Of a stretch of 42,623 nucleotides of DNA, positions 1 to 7,529 are shown one piece after another. The notes beneath the pieces were generated by a model, which worked only from the letters and a program-made list of their open reading frames with translations, was not told where the DNA came from and did no database searches. The DNA comes from Candidatus Saccharimonadota bacterium (GTDB lineage Bacteria; Patescibacteriota; Saccharimonadia; Saccharimonadales; AWTP1-31), in assembly GCA_026395435.1 (NCBI GenBank), contig JAPLYT010000011.1:1-42623 (forward strand), in the 5' to 3' direction. Positions within the stretch are counted from its first letter, which is position 1. Every line of letters starts with the position of its first letter. The translations under genes were made by a program, and so were the position numbers.

Positions 1-2801
1 GAAGTATCTTTTTCAATGATCCGCTCTTCAACCAAGATATTAGCGGCTGGAACACTAGTAATGTAACTTCTATGGGTCAAATGTTTCAAGGAGCATCTAG
101 CTTCAACCAAGACATTAGTGGCTGGAACACGAGTAAGCTAACGTCGGTGTATTATATGTTCGCCGATGCCCTAGCCTTCAACCAAGATATCAGCGGCTGG
201 GACGTATCTAAGATAGAAACTTTTACCGGCATGTTCGTTAATGATCCGCTCTTCAACCAAGACATTAGTGGCTGGAACACCAGCAGCGCAAAGAGCCTTA
301 GCTGGATGTTTAGCAATACAACTCTATTCAACCAAGATATCAGCGGCTGGAACACCAGCAACGTTACCGATATGAGTTATATGTTCTATGTTTCAGCAGC
401 TTTCAACCAAGATATCAGCGGCTGGAACACCAGCAACGTTACCGATATGAGTTATATGTTTACCTATAATGCTGTTTTTAATCAGAATATCAGCGGCTGG
501 AACACCAGCAAAGTTACCGATATGAGCTATATGTTTAAGCAGGCCTATGGGTTTAATCAGAATTTAGGTCTTTGGGACGTTTCTAGTGTCACTAGCATGA
601 CTGATATGTTCAAGAGTGTAACGCTACCTACTGCTACATACGACGCTATACTTACGGGTTGGTCGGCAGAAACGCTAAAAAATAGCGTAACATTTAATGC
701 TGGTAATAGCCGTTACTGCGCCGTAGAAGCTCTAAACGCAATTACGACCAATTATTCTTGGACAATACAAGACGGTGGTCCTTCTCTTTGCGATACATCA
801 AACGATGTAACTCTTACGACGACTGATGGAATCGATGTTATTAAGGAAGGAAGTACAGGCTACCAAACCACCCAGACTATTACCAATAATGGACCGCTCA
901 GTATCGATACTATTAATTTTAGTTTAGACCAAAATGACTGTATAAGCATCACTTCTACGTCTACCAGTGGTGATGCTACAACTTTAGGTTCCATCACTAG
1001 CCATGCCTGGACAGGCTTACTCGAAACTGGCCAGACACTTACTATTACTTACAACGCAAACATCACCTGTAGTGGCGGAAGTACTATTACGTTTAATAAC
1101 CCAATAACTAGCATGGCCTATACAGGCTTTACACTAACTGATACGAATTCTTCTAATAACAGCGATAGCGTAGACCAGACATTAATTTTGGGCGTAGATC
1201 TACGTATTACAACCACCGACAATTTAGATGATATTTTGGAAAATTCCACAGGCTACCAAACCACCCAGACTATTACCAACAATGGACCAAGCGCAATTGA
1301 CACTCTACATTTTAGTATTACTTCAAGTTCTTGTTTGAATATAACCGGTGTTAGTACATCGGGCACAGCAACCAATACAGGGGCTTATGCATTAAATAGC
1401 TGGGTTGGTGATCTAGAAAGTGGGCAGTCGCTTGTCTTAACTTTTGATGCTGATCTTACCTGCCCTAAAAATTCAACGATCAATTTTGCCAATACTATAG
1501 ATTCAATACTATACAATGGGGTGACTTTAGATGATACCAATTCATCTAACAATAACTACCAAGATAGTACCAGCATTATTGGTCCAGTGACTGATCTATC
1601 GGTTTCTAAAGTTGTTGATAATCCAGCAGATTTGGCCCAGGGTGCAACATTACAGTATACTTTGACATTAAAAAACAATGGGCCCCAAGCATTTAATCTA
1701 AGTGATTTTAATGGTTCTGGCGTCAACCCTTTTGAAACCAGTATTTTTGTAGACATCTTACCGGCCGACCTTACCCTAGTCGCCGATTCAAGCACTAACC
1801 CACTAATTAGTTGTAGCTTTTTAGCCCCTACGAGCGCTGCGGCAGCGTATTTTGCTAATCATTTAGACGGCGGTATTGTAGCCTGCTCTTACACCGGCGC
1901 GGGCGTATTAAATAGCGACGACACAATATCTACAACTATTTCTGTAACCGTTGCTAACGACTCAGGACTCAATTTTGTAAATGATGTATTTACAGGATGG
2001 CCGGTAAACGACCCAGATCGAGCAATACTCACTGATAAATTTGAAGGAGGTGGGTCTACTTGTGAGCCTTCGCAAGATGTTATCGATTGCTATAAGTCTC
2101 AACATATTAATAATTTTGCCGAGAGTCAACCAATAACTGATCTCGCTTTTAGTATGAAGCTGGTCAACACTCAAAATATCAATTCTGGCGATACCGTTAG
2201 TTATGATGTGTCAATAAAAAATAAAGGCCCAATGCCAATTGATTTATCTTTGTTCAATAGTTCGAGCAATAGCCTAATTACTTTAATCTATCCTGGTAAT
2301 GATCTGACCTTCGACAGCATCGCAGACTCCAATATAAGTTGCTATGATCTTGGTGCCGGTTCAGCCGCATATTTAGGTCTAGTTGGTAGTTCGCATCCCA
2401 ATCATCAACTTTTGATTTGTTCGCACAATGACACTCCCGAGGTCCTTAATGTCGGTGTTAGCAAAACCCTACGACTTAACTTTGTCGCAAAACCAGCGGT
2501 GGGAAATCAGTTTAATACCTACTTAATTAGCAATAGTCTTTTAACAGATCCTGATTTTGCTACTATAAATAACTATTTTTTAAATGCAACCGAAGACGCA
2601 CTCGACACAATTACTAATGAAAATTATGCCAAATCAGGATATGTAAAATCAGAATCAATAATCAATACTATTGTTAACACTATCAAATCAGGTGGCGGAC
2701 TGGCTGTTACAGGAGATAGCACCAAGTTATTGATGCCTATTGCGTTGATTATATTTGGTTCTAGCCTAGCTTTAATAGCCAGAGCTATAAACAAAGACTA
2801 A
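1..2801 (+). CDS. BspA-like (DUF285) repeat surface protein with LAVTG anchor, 5'-truncated
   Basis: The reading frame is open from the first bases of the window, so the true start lies to the left; the first in-window ATG (72) falls inside a repeat. The visible N-terminal part is eight 25-residue repeats of the FNQDISGWNTS..VTDMSYMF type, the BspA-like / Mycoplasma DUF285 family that forms leucine-rich-repeat-like surface solenoids. Two homologous beta-sandwich-like modules of about 125 residues follow (both with GYQTTQTITNNGP), then two DUF11/CARDB-like modules (TDLSVSKVVDNP and TDLAFSMKLVNT). The C-terminus is LAVTG, a hydrophobic stretch and a short charged tail (ARAINKD), which is the layout of a sortase substrate. 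I infer a wall-anchored adhesin that could contact a host cell. Family assignment of the repeats is firm; the ligand is unknown. Confidence 0.85.
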   Translation, partial: SIFFNDPLFNQDISGWNTSNVTSMGQMFQGASSFNQDISGWNTSKLTSVYYMFADALAFNQDISGWDVSKIETFTGMFVNDPLFNQDISGWNTSSAKSLSWMFSNTTLFNQDISGWNTSNVTDMSYMFYVSAAFNQDISGWNTSNVTDMSYMFTYNAVFNQNISGWNTSKVTDMSYMFKQAYGFNQNLGLWDVSSVTSMTDMFKSVTLPTATYDAILTGWSAETLKNSVTFNAGNSRYCAVEALNAITTNYSWTIQDGGPSLCDTSNDVTLTTTDGIDVIKEGSTGYQTTQTITNNGPLSIDTINFSLDQNDCISITSTSTSGDATTLGSITSHAWTGLLETGQTLTITYNANITCSGGSTITFNNPITSMAYTGFTLTDTNSSNNSDSVDQTLILGVDLRITTTDNLDDILENSTGYQTTQTITNNGPSAIDTLHFSITSSSCLNITGVSTSGTATNTGAYALNSWVGDLESGQSLVLTFDADLTCPKNSTINFANTIDSILYNGVTLDDTNSSNNNYQDSTSIIGPVTDLSVSKVVDNPADLAQGATLQYTLTLKNNGPQAFNLSDFNGSGVNPFETSIFVDILPADLTLVADSSTNPLISCSFLAPTSAAAAYFANHLDGGIVACSYTGAGVLNSDDTISTTISVTVANDSGLNFVNDVFTGWPVNDPDRAILTDKFEGGGSTCEPSQDVIDCYKSQHINNFAESQPITDLAFSMKLVNTQNINSGDTVSYDVSIKNKGPMPIDLSLFNSSSNSLITLIYPGNDLTFDSIADSNISCYDLGAGSAAYLGLVGSSHPNHQLLICSHNDTPEVLNVGVSKTLRLNFVAKPAVGNQFNTYLISNSLLTDPDFATINNYFLNATEDALDTITNENYAKSGYVKSESIINTIVNTIKSGGGLAVTGDSTKLLMPIALIIFGSSLALIARAINKD
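27..626 (+). repeat. Eight in-frame 75-nt tandem repeats (BspA-like solenoid)
   Basis: Units begin at 27, 102, 177, 252, 327, 402, 477 and 552, each starting with the codons for FNQ and spaced exactly 75 nt. The units at 327 and 402 are almost identical over about 55 nt, and the unit at 477 is close to them, while the outer ones have diverged. This suggests recent duplication in the middle of the array. The array probably continues left of the window. Confidence 0.9.
2700..2798 (+). other. LAVTG cell-wall sorting signal
   Basis: The last 33 residues of the surface protein read LAVTG, then a polar DSTK, a roughly 18-residue hydrophobic segment (LLMPIALIIFG...) and the tail ARAINKD. LAxTG is the motif described for class E sortases of Actinobacteria, whereas LPxTG is the class A motif. 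No sortase gene is visible in the window. The alternative reading is a plain C-terminal membrane anchor. Confidence 0.65.
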
Positions 2802-2806
2802 TATCT

Positions 2807-3010
2807 TTAGGAAATTTCAATTGCTTTGTCGGCGTTTAGCCGAGTTATGATCGTCAATACAAATATATGATCGTCACTATCTTTGATTTTAAGTTTTTCT
2901 ATAGTAGACATAACATCAACGAGTTGCATTTCAAATATATCCTCATCTAAAAGATCTAGACCGTCTTTCACTACATTTAGTAACCATTTTGCTCGCGTGC
3001 AGTAATCGGA
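2807..3010 (-). pseudogene. Possible gene remnant or small ORF, 67 codons, no good start
   Basis: The minus strand is open from 3010 to a TAA at 2807. The translation begins SDYCTRAKWLLN, continues with an acidic amphipathic stretch (KDGLDLLDEDIFEMQ) and ends ADKAIEIS. The composition looks protein-like, but there is no ATG near the 5' end and no ribosome binding site; the earliest candidate is a GTG after LLNV. An in-frame stop lies just upstream, with a few more protein-like codons before it, so this may be the decayed 3' end of a gene. The rest of 2802-3093 shows no terminator or repeat that I can see. Confidence 0.3.
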
Positions 3011-3093
3011 TTACTTTTTTAAAACATCTAAGCTTGCTTACATGTATGATTCGTATTCATAATGATATTTTTTGAAGGATCCCAAGTAGCGAA

Positions 3094-4641
3094 TTAAAGA
3101 GCTGGCGGGTTGACTACGTAAAGCCTATCTTTCGTTATGAGGCCATCAAGTAAATCCCGGTTGGGGTAATTGAATCGATTAAAATTGTCGTCTCCCGTCG
3201 TACAGCAATACGCTGTCGGATCTTTCTCTATACCAAGAGTCTTCCAGGTAGCAGCTTGCGGCCCTTCTAGTCCGTCGGTTTCGATACCAATGCCATTACC
3301 ACCAGTTTCGGCCGATACCGCTCCGTAATCCCTGAGTGCGACAGCAAAGACACGGGCAGTTTTACTTTTTGGCTTATCTAGATCCCAGCTACTGTCGTTT
3401 TTTGATCGTGCCGTAGTTTGTCGAGATAATAGCCAAGCGTCAATATCGCCGTTAGTGATATTGAGTGCGAAACGCATGCCACTCGGTATTGTCTTTGACC
3501 TTTCGGCATCTGTGACTGGCGGGTTACCAACGCCGCCGTATCCGAGGGAACTTGGATTCTTATTCTCGAGGCGCGTTGCAGGCGGCAAATAAAATCCTTT
3601 CGATACCCCTGCTCCCGCTTCGGTATAGTTTGTTTCAGGAGTAGTCATATCAGGTCCAAACATTACTCCTGCAATAGTAAGTGACAAGGCGTGCTCTATC
3701 TTACCGGCTTTGACCTCATCGGCGCGAGTGATGAGGGCTAATTTGTTGATTCCCATTCCTCGTAAGGACCTTGTTTTTCCTTCTTTGGCACTCCATAGAT
3801 CATAGCCTGGTGTATCATTGGGTCCTCCGTAAAGGTTCATGCCTCCAATACACAAATGACTGGCATTGCCTGAATCGAAGGAAATACCATAGCTGTTAAA
3901 AGCATTGTTAAGATTAAGGCTGCAGTTAATTCTGTTCTCTGCGACACGCCAAATTTCTATAACTTCCCCCGTGTCGTAATTGACAATCGCAATTGTGTCA
4001 TCGCCAGGAGCTCTGACGGGCGAGAAAATATCAGGCGGCGTATAGAGCCAGTCTTTGGGTATCCAGTCGTAATTCCAGGGGATTGAGCGGCCATTCATAA
4101 GCCTGCCTGTAGGGTCTGAAAAGCCATTTTGAATAAGGTCGCCGGTTTGATAGACTCGAGCCGTCAAACCGGGTGTGGCAGTTTTGATGTCATATACAGG
4201 CACCGACCACAGCTTGAAATCGACCGTGAAGCCGCCACCAGTTTTTTGTTGTGTTCCATCGATCCTAAATTGTGGTCCACCACCATAGTTCCAGAGCCTT
4301 TGGCCAAAACTTTCTCCAGCAAGATTAGTAGAGCCATTGAGGACAGTTGAACTACCCAATTGGGCTACGGTTTTGTTCCAGCTTGCTTCAGGTGAAAAAA
4401 ATCGTCTAGCTGTTGACCCAGCTCCAAATCGTACCGCACCTGTACCGGAAATATCTGCCACATTTGAAACCACAGAAGCATTACCAGCAACCGTGCCAGT
4501 TTCGGGATCTATTGTGATCGTGGGCGTTGCCGCTTTGCTAATCAACAAGGTGACAATACCGATGATGCCAAACGCAACAAGTATAATGCTGTAACGTTTT
4601 ATAGTAATTTTGGATTTGTTTTTAAGCTTCATTGGTTTCAT
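3094..4641 (-). CDS. Secreted or membrane-anchored protein of unknown function, 515 aa
   Basis: The N-terminus is basic (KPMKLKNKSK) followed by one hydrophobic segment at about residues 17-35, so the protein is probably a secreted or type II membrane-anchored extracellular protein. Residues 38-75 (TITIDPETGTVAGNA ... GAVRFG) look like a small beta-rich module seen at the N-termini of other extracellular CPR proteins. The remaining roughly 430 residues are rich in Gly, Asn, Trp and Tyr. They include KAGKIEHALSLTI and FAVALRDYGAVSAETGGNG, which I associate with an uncharacterised extracellular family common in Actinobacteria; that is memory, not a search. I cannot name an enzymatic activity. 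It is transcribed divergently from the heliorhodopsin. The start may be ATG 4641 or ATG 4632; neither has a clear Shine-Dalgarno. Confidence 0.75.
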   Translation of the reverse strand: MKPMKLKNKSKITIKRYSIILVAFGIIGIVTLLISKAATPTITIDPETGTVAGNASVVSNVADISGTGAVRFGAGSTARRFFSPEASWNKTVAQLGSSTVLNGSTNLAGESFGQRLWNYGGGPQFRIDGTQQKTGGGFTVDFKLWSVPVYDIKTATPGLTARVYQTGDLIQNGFSDPTGRLMNGRSIPWNYDWIPKDWLYTPPDIFSPVRAPGDDTIAIVNYDTGEVIEIWRVAENRINCSLNLNNAFNSYGISFDSGNASHLCIGGMNLYGGPNDTPGYDLWSAKEGKTRSLRGMGINKLALITRADEVKAGKIEHALSLTIAGVMFGPDMTTPETNYTEAGAGVSKGFYLPPATRLENKNPSSLGYGGVGNPPVTDAERSKTIPSGMRFALNITNGDIDAWLLSRQTTARSKNDSSWDLDKPKSKTARVFAVALRDYGAVSAETGGNGIGIETDGLEGPQAATWKTLGIEKDPTAYCCTTGDDNFNRFNYPNRDLLDGLITKDRLYVVNPPAL

Positions 4642-4651
4642 TTAGATTGAT

Positions 4652-4670
4652 CTGGATTATAAGAATCCAG
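4652..4670 (-). promoter_or_regulatory. TATAAT inside a 7-bp inverted repeat upstream of the secreted-protein gene
   Basis: CTGGATT and AATCCAG flank a 5-nt spacer, and the minus-strand -10 hexamer TATAAT (4656-4661) lies within this palindrome. The -10 ends 14 nt before ATG 4641. No convincing -35 is present. The arrangement could be an operator over the promoter, or chance. Confidence 0.4.
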
Positions 4671-4803
4671 CATGTATGAGCGATATACCCTCATTACTAT
4701 GATAAACTACTTTGTTTACTTTTCTGCATTCAATTCGGTGTTTTTACTAAATGTATCGAAAATATAATATCCATCATAGGCTCTTAGAAAGGCAAAGTGT
4801 TTA

Positions 4804-4812
4804 TGCTAAAAT
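4804..4812 (+). promoter_or_regulatory. Extended -10 promoter candidate for the heliorhodopsin gene
   Basis: TGcTAAAAT (TG at 4804-4805, hexamer 4807-4812) is an extended -10 box 27 nt upstream of the TTG start at 4840. An AAGGAG Shine-Dalgarno lies at about 4828-4833. No good -35 is seen, which is usual for extended -10 promoters. Confidence 0.4.
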
Positions 4813-4839
4813 AGAATCAAATAATATAAGGAGAAAACC

Positions 4840-5619
4840 TTGAAACCAAAGACTAAAATAGGCGCCTCATTGCAGAAATTTAATCGACGGATGGGACTTC
4901 TACACCTTATCCAAGGTTTAATATTGCTAATGATCTTTAACCGTGCCCTGACACTGCCCGTTTTGACACGGTTTTTGGGTAATACGCCTGATGGAGTAAG
5001 GCCAGTAGCAGAGACGTTGTTTTCGTTTCCAGTAGCCATCGTGGGTCCAATATTTTTGTTGATTTCAGCTTTTTTTCACTTATTGATATCATCGCCAATG
5101 TATATTCAAACGTACGAGAATAATATCAAAAAAGGCATGAATCCGATGCGATGGCTTGAATATTCGATAAGCTCATCACTTATGCTAACGGTGCTTTTGA
5201 TGCTGGGCGGACTACTCGAATTACCGAGTGTCATATTTATCTTTACGCTTAATTTCATTATGAATATGATGGGCCTCGAGATGGAACGCTATAATCAATT
5301 CACCACGAAGACTTCTTGGTTTCCGTTCAACATTGGCGTGCTCGCGGGTATCGTACCGTGGATTGTGGGAGGAACATACTTCTGGGTATCGACAAATCAT
5401 ATTGCAGATTCAATTCCTGGCTATGCTAAAGCTGGTTTCCTATTAACATTTGTATTCTTTAATACATTCGCGGTAAATATGTATCTACAGTACAAAAAGA
5501 TTGGCCCTTGGAAAGATTATGTCTATGGAGAAAAAGCATATATTTGGTTAAGTTTGATCGCCAAAACATCATTAGCCTGGATTCTCGTTCTTGGCACTAT
5601 CAACCAAGTTGCTAAATAA
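4840..5619 (+). CDS. Heliorhodopsin
   Basis: This is a 259-residue seven-transmembrane retinal protein of the heliorhodopsin family, whose members sit inverted in the membrane relative to type-1 rhodopsins. The hallmarks line up with the reference heliorhodopsin 48C12: FNRRMGLLHLIQ in TM1 with H22, H80 in TM2, RWLEYSISSS in TM3 with counterion E107, GIVPWI in TM5, and GEKAYIWLSLIAKTSLAW in TM7 with K242 as the Schiff-base lysine. The start is TTG at 4840, chosen because AAGGAG sits 6 nt upstream and because this start gives the family's usual N-terminus. Heliorhodopsins do not pump ions in most tests and are thought to be light sensors or regulators of a partner enzyme or transporter. No retinal-synthesis gene is visible here, so the chromophore may come from outside. 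Confidence 0.95.
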   Translation: MKPKTKIGASLQKFNRRMGLLHLIQGLILLMIFNRALTLPVLTRFLGNTPDGVRPVAETLFSFPVAIVGPIFLLISAFFHLLISSPMYIQTYENNIKKGMNPMRWLEYSISSSLMLTVLLMLGGLLELPSVIFIFTLNFIMNMMGLEMERYNQFTTKTSWFPFNIGVLAGIVPWIVGGTYFWVSTNHIADSIPGYAKAGFLLTFVFFNTFAVNMYLQYKKIGPWKDYVYGEKAYIWLSLIAKTSLAWILVLGTINQVAK

Positions 5620-5677
5620 GACTACATTCTTCCTAGAACTAAAGGCTAATAACAAGATAAAACTATAGTTTTCATGC

Positions 5678-5707
5678 TTGCAAAAATATGGTTATCTACC
5701 ATACTAT
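5678..5707 (+). promoter_or_regulatory. Promoter candidate for the 468-aa unknown protein
   Basis: TTGCAA (5678-5683) and TACTAT (5702-5707) are 18 nt apart, upstream of the start at 5731. The leader would be under 20 nt and shows no Shine-Dalgarno. An overlapping TATATA leaves the exact -10 uncertain. Confidence 0.4.
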
Positions 5708-5730
5708 ATATACATAATAGATGATATCGC

Positions 5731-7137
5731 ATGCATGAATATAATGAATTTGACGTAGCAGGCCAAGCTCTTGCCAAAGCTGAGTGGGAATTTAGCTCTA
5801 TATTGCATGCTGCCGAAATAGATACCGTTAATGATTATCGCTGGGCTCACGATGCGCTGAGAGAGAAATTATTGAATCTACGTGATAATTCGTTGCTCAT
5901 GGGTCAGATCGTTGAAGTAGATGTCGCAGAGCACGGACGTGTTATCGATTATTCGACAAACAAAACTGAACAATTAGGTGAAAGTCGAATCATTGGTACA
6001 TTTGAAGGATTTTATGTCGACAAGACGGTAACTCGCGACCAAGCGACTATCAGTGCTGCCCTGCCGTATATAGATGAAGATGATCTATCAAAAATGGATA
6101 GAATGCCACTATTTGCTCAGGACATGGTTGATATTCAGCTTGGGATACGCTTAAAAACTATTATTCCAATACCGGGCACCGATGAATCGCGAACGTTTGT
6201 TGAAATACCGATGAGTGATATCGAGGATATTTGCTTTCCTGAACAAGATCATCCGTTGATTGAGGAAGAAACACTCATGTTCGAATATGCTTCGATCATC
6301 ATGCAAGCCAATGATGTCTATGATCTAGGTACCAGCCTTGATTCTGCTTTTGAGGCTATTGCGGCCAAGCGCTATAAAGAATCATCTTTGATAGGTCGGA
6401 AAATGCTGCTCCTTGTCGAAGAAGGCTCTAAGACCTTCGAAGCAAATCTAGACGGCACGAAAATGCCCATAGATGTGCCCGTTCTTAAAAGGCTTGCAGG
6501 TAAGCTTATCGGCTTTGCTGCACACGTAAAAGATCCTCAAATTGGAGCCGAACCTCTCGCGCTGATCAGTGATTTAGATACGGGTGAGTTATTGAATATC
6601 CATCTTTCGTCTATCGCTGAGGGCGCCTTGATTGATGAACTAGATACTGAGCGTGACTTACGACTTTTCAACTATACTTCTAATTCATTCAATGATCATG
6701 TCCGACATATCATCGATAAGGATCCTTGGGATCATCAAGCAATCTACGAGTACTTACAATCGGTCTGCTGGAAAATGAATAATGGGGCCGATCCAATCCT
6801 TGATCGTGAAATAGTGATCCAAACCTACCGAGATTCACCATATGAAATCAGCACTATAGACTATAGTGACCCGAGCCTGATACTTGGTGAATTTGATTTT
6901 GAAGAACTGATGGATGTCGCCCTGGGTGAATCATTTAGCCTAGAAGGCCGGCTGGTAGGTTATCGGTTTGCTATCTTGGAATACCAAGACGACAAACCCA
7001 TTGATGAATTTGATATTCGATTGATTGCCATCATCAAACATGATTCAACATTACTCCACTTACTCAAGGGAGTAAGTGTTTTGGTTCCTGTTGACGCCAT
7101 CAAAAATGCTCGACTTGGCAATGTTAACTATAACTAG
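5731..7137 (+). CDS. Hypothetical acidic cytoplasmic protein, 468 aa
   Basis: I do not recognise this protein. It has no signal peptide or membrane segment and is rich in Asp and Glu, with long helical-looking stretches mixed with beta segments. Two parts resemble each other loosely (IIGTFEGFYVD near residue 90 and LEGRLVGYRFA near residue 412), so an internal duplication of a small beta domain is possible. The start ATG at 5731 has no Shine-Dalgarno; a second ATG is not in frame nearby. It lies 111 nt downstream of the heliorhodopsin on the same strand but has its own promoter candidate, and a bidirectional terminator follows its stop. Being next to a photoreceptor makes it a possible partner, which is inference from position only. 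Confidence 0.8.
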   Translation: MHEYNEFDVAGQALAKAEWEFSSILHAAEIDTVNDYRWAHDALREKLLNLRDNSLLMGQIVEVDVAEHGRVIDYSTNKTEQLGESRIIGTFEGFYVDKTVTRDQATISAALPYIDEDDLSKMDRMPLFAQDMVDIQLGIRLKTIIPIPGTDESRTFVEIPMSDIEDICFPEQDHPLIEEETLMFEYASIIMQANDVYDLGTSLDSAFEAIAAKRYKESSLIGRKMLLLVEEGSKTFEANLDGTKMPIDVPVLKRLAGKLIGFAAHVKDPQIGAEPLALISDLDTGELLNIHLSSIAEGALIDELDTERDLRLFNYTSNSFNDHVRHIIDKDPWDHQAIYEYLQSVCWKMNNGADPILDREIVIQTYRDSPYEISTIDYSDPSLILGEFDFEELMDVALGESFSLEGRLVGYRFAILEYQDDKPIDEFDIRLIAIIKHDSTLLHLLKGVSVLVPVDAIKNARLGNVNYN

Positions 7138-7147
7138 CATTTGATAT

Positions 7148-7183
7148 AAAAAACCGCCCTGTGTGGGCGGTAGTTTATTTTTT
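7148..7183. terminator. Bidirectional rho-independent terminator
   Basis: The stem CCGCCC (7154-7159) / GGGCGG (7165-7170) with loop TGTGT is preceded by an A-run and followed by TAGTTTATTTTTT. It sits between the convergent ends of the 468-aa gene and rpmG and can serve both strands. Confidence 0.8.
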
Positions 7184-7372
7184 GACTTCGTTTCGACCGA
7201 GAGATTTTTTGGTCTCTGAGTACCAGGTATGTTTGCGAAGCACAGGGTTGTACTTCTTGAGTCGAAGTTTTTCAACTGTGTTCATGGTATTTTTAGACGT
7301 GTAATAATGTCGGTGTCCGGTTTCCTCACACACGAGTCCAATGATTTTGCGTTTGTCAGTTTTCTTTGCCAT
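7175..7372 (-). CDS. rpmG: 50S ribosomal protein L33, zinc-free type
   Basis: The 65-residue protein has the L33 core KNTMNTVEKLRLKKYNPVL and HTWYSE. In zinc-type L33, two CxxC pairs bind a metal; here the first region is VCEETGHRHYYT, with only one Cys, and the second is KYNPVLRKHT, with none, so this is a C-minus L33. The ATG at 7372 has AGGA 8 nt upstream. Its termination codon lies inside the spacer of the shared terminator region. It is a single-gene unit rather than part of the main ribosomal cluster. Confidence 0.9.
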   Translation of the reverse strand: MAKKTDKRKIIGLVCEETGHRHYYTSKNTMNTVEKLRLKKYNPVLRKHTWYSETKKSLGRNEVKK

Positions 7373-7382
7373 ATAGAATCCT

Positions 7383-7391
7383 ATTCTAACA
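7383..7391 (-). promoter_or_regulatory. Extended -10 (TGTTAGAAT) upstream of rpmG
   Basis: TGTTAGAAT on the minus strand lies about 10 nt before the rpmG start region. It is inside a 15-nt sequence (7380-7394) that occurs again, identically, at 7516-7530 in front of tRNA-Thr. Confidence 0.4.
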
Positions 7392-7432
7392 GATACGGGC
7401 AGGTATTGCTAGTCTTTTTGTACAATTTATTG

Positions 7433-7507
7433 TGGAGCCATCTCCGGGATTTGAACCCGGGACCCCCGCCTTACCATGGCGATGCTCTACCCCTGAGCTA
7501 AGATGGC
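7433..7507 (-). tRNA. tRNA-Thr (anticodon GGU)
   Basis: The acceptor stem GCCATCT/AGATGGC, a GCTC/GAGC D-stem, anticodon stem TCGCC/GGCGG with loop ATGGTAA and a T-arm with GTTCAAAT are all present. The anticodon GGT reads ACC/ACU threonine codons. The discriminator is T, and CCA is encoded in the gene. Confidence 0.95.
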
Positions 7508-7518
7508 GTAACCGACCT

Positions 7519-7527
7519 ATTCTAACA
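7519..7527 (-). promoter_or_regulatory. Extended -10 (TGTTAGAAT) upstream of tRNA-Thr(GGU)
   Basis: This is the second copy of TGTTAGAAT in an exact 15-nt repeat. The hexamer ends 11 nt before the tRNA 5' end, a typical distance for a tRNA promoter. It overlaps the end of the neighbouring coding region. Confidence 0.45.
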
Positions 7528-7529
7528 GA

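Noticed and set aside
27-626. Regular 75-nt repeats considered as a CRISPR array
   Set aside because: The repeats are in frame, code for a known protein repeat family, have no spacers and vary in the way of protein repeats.
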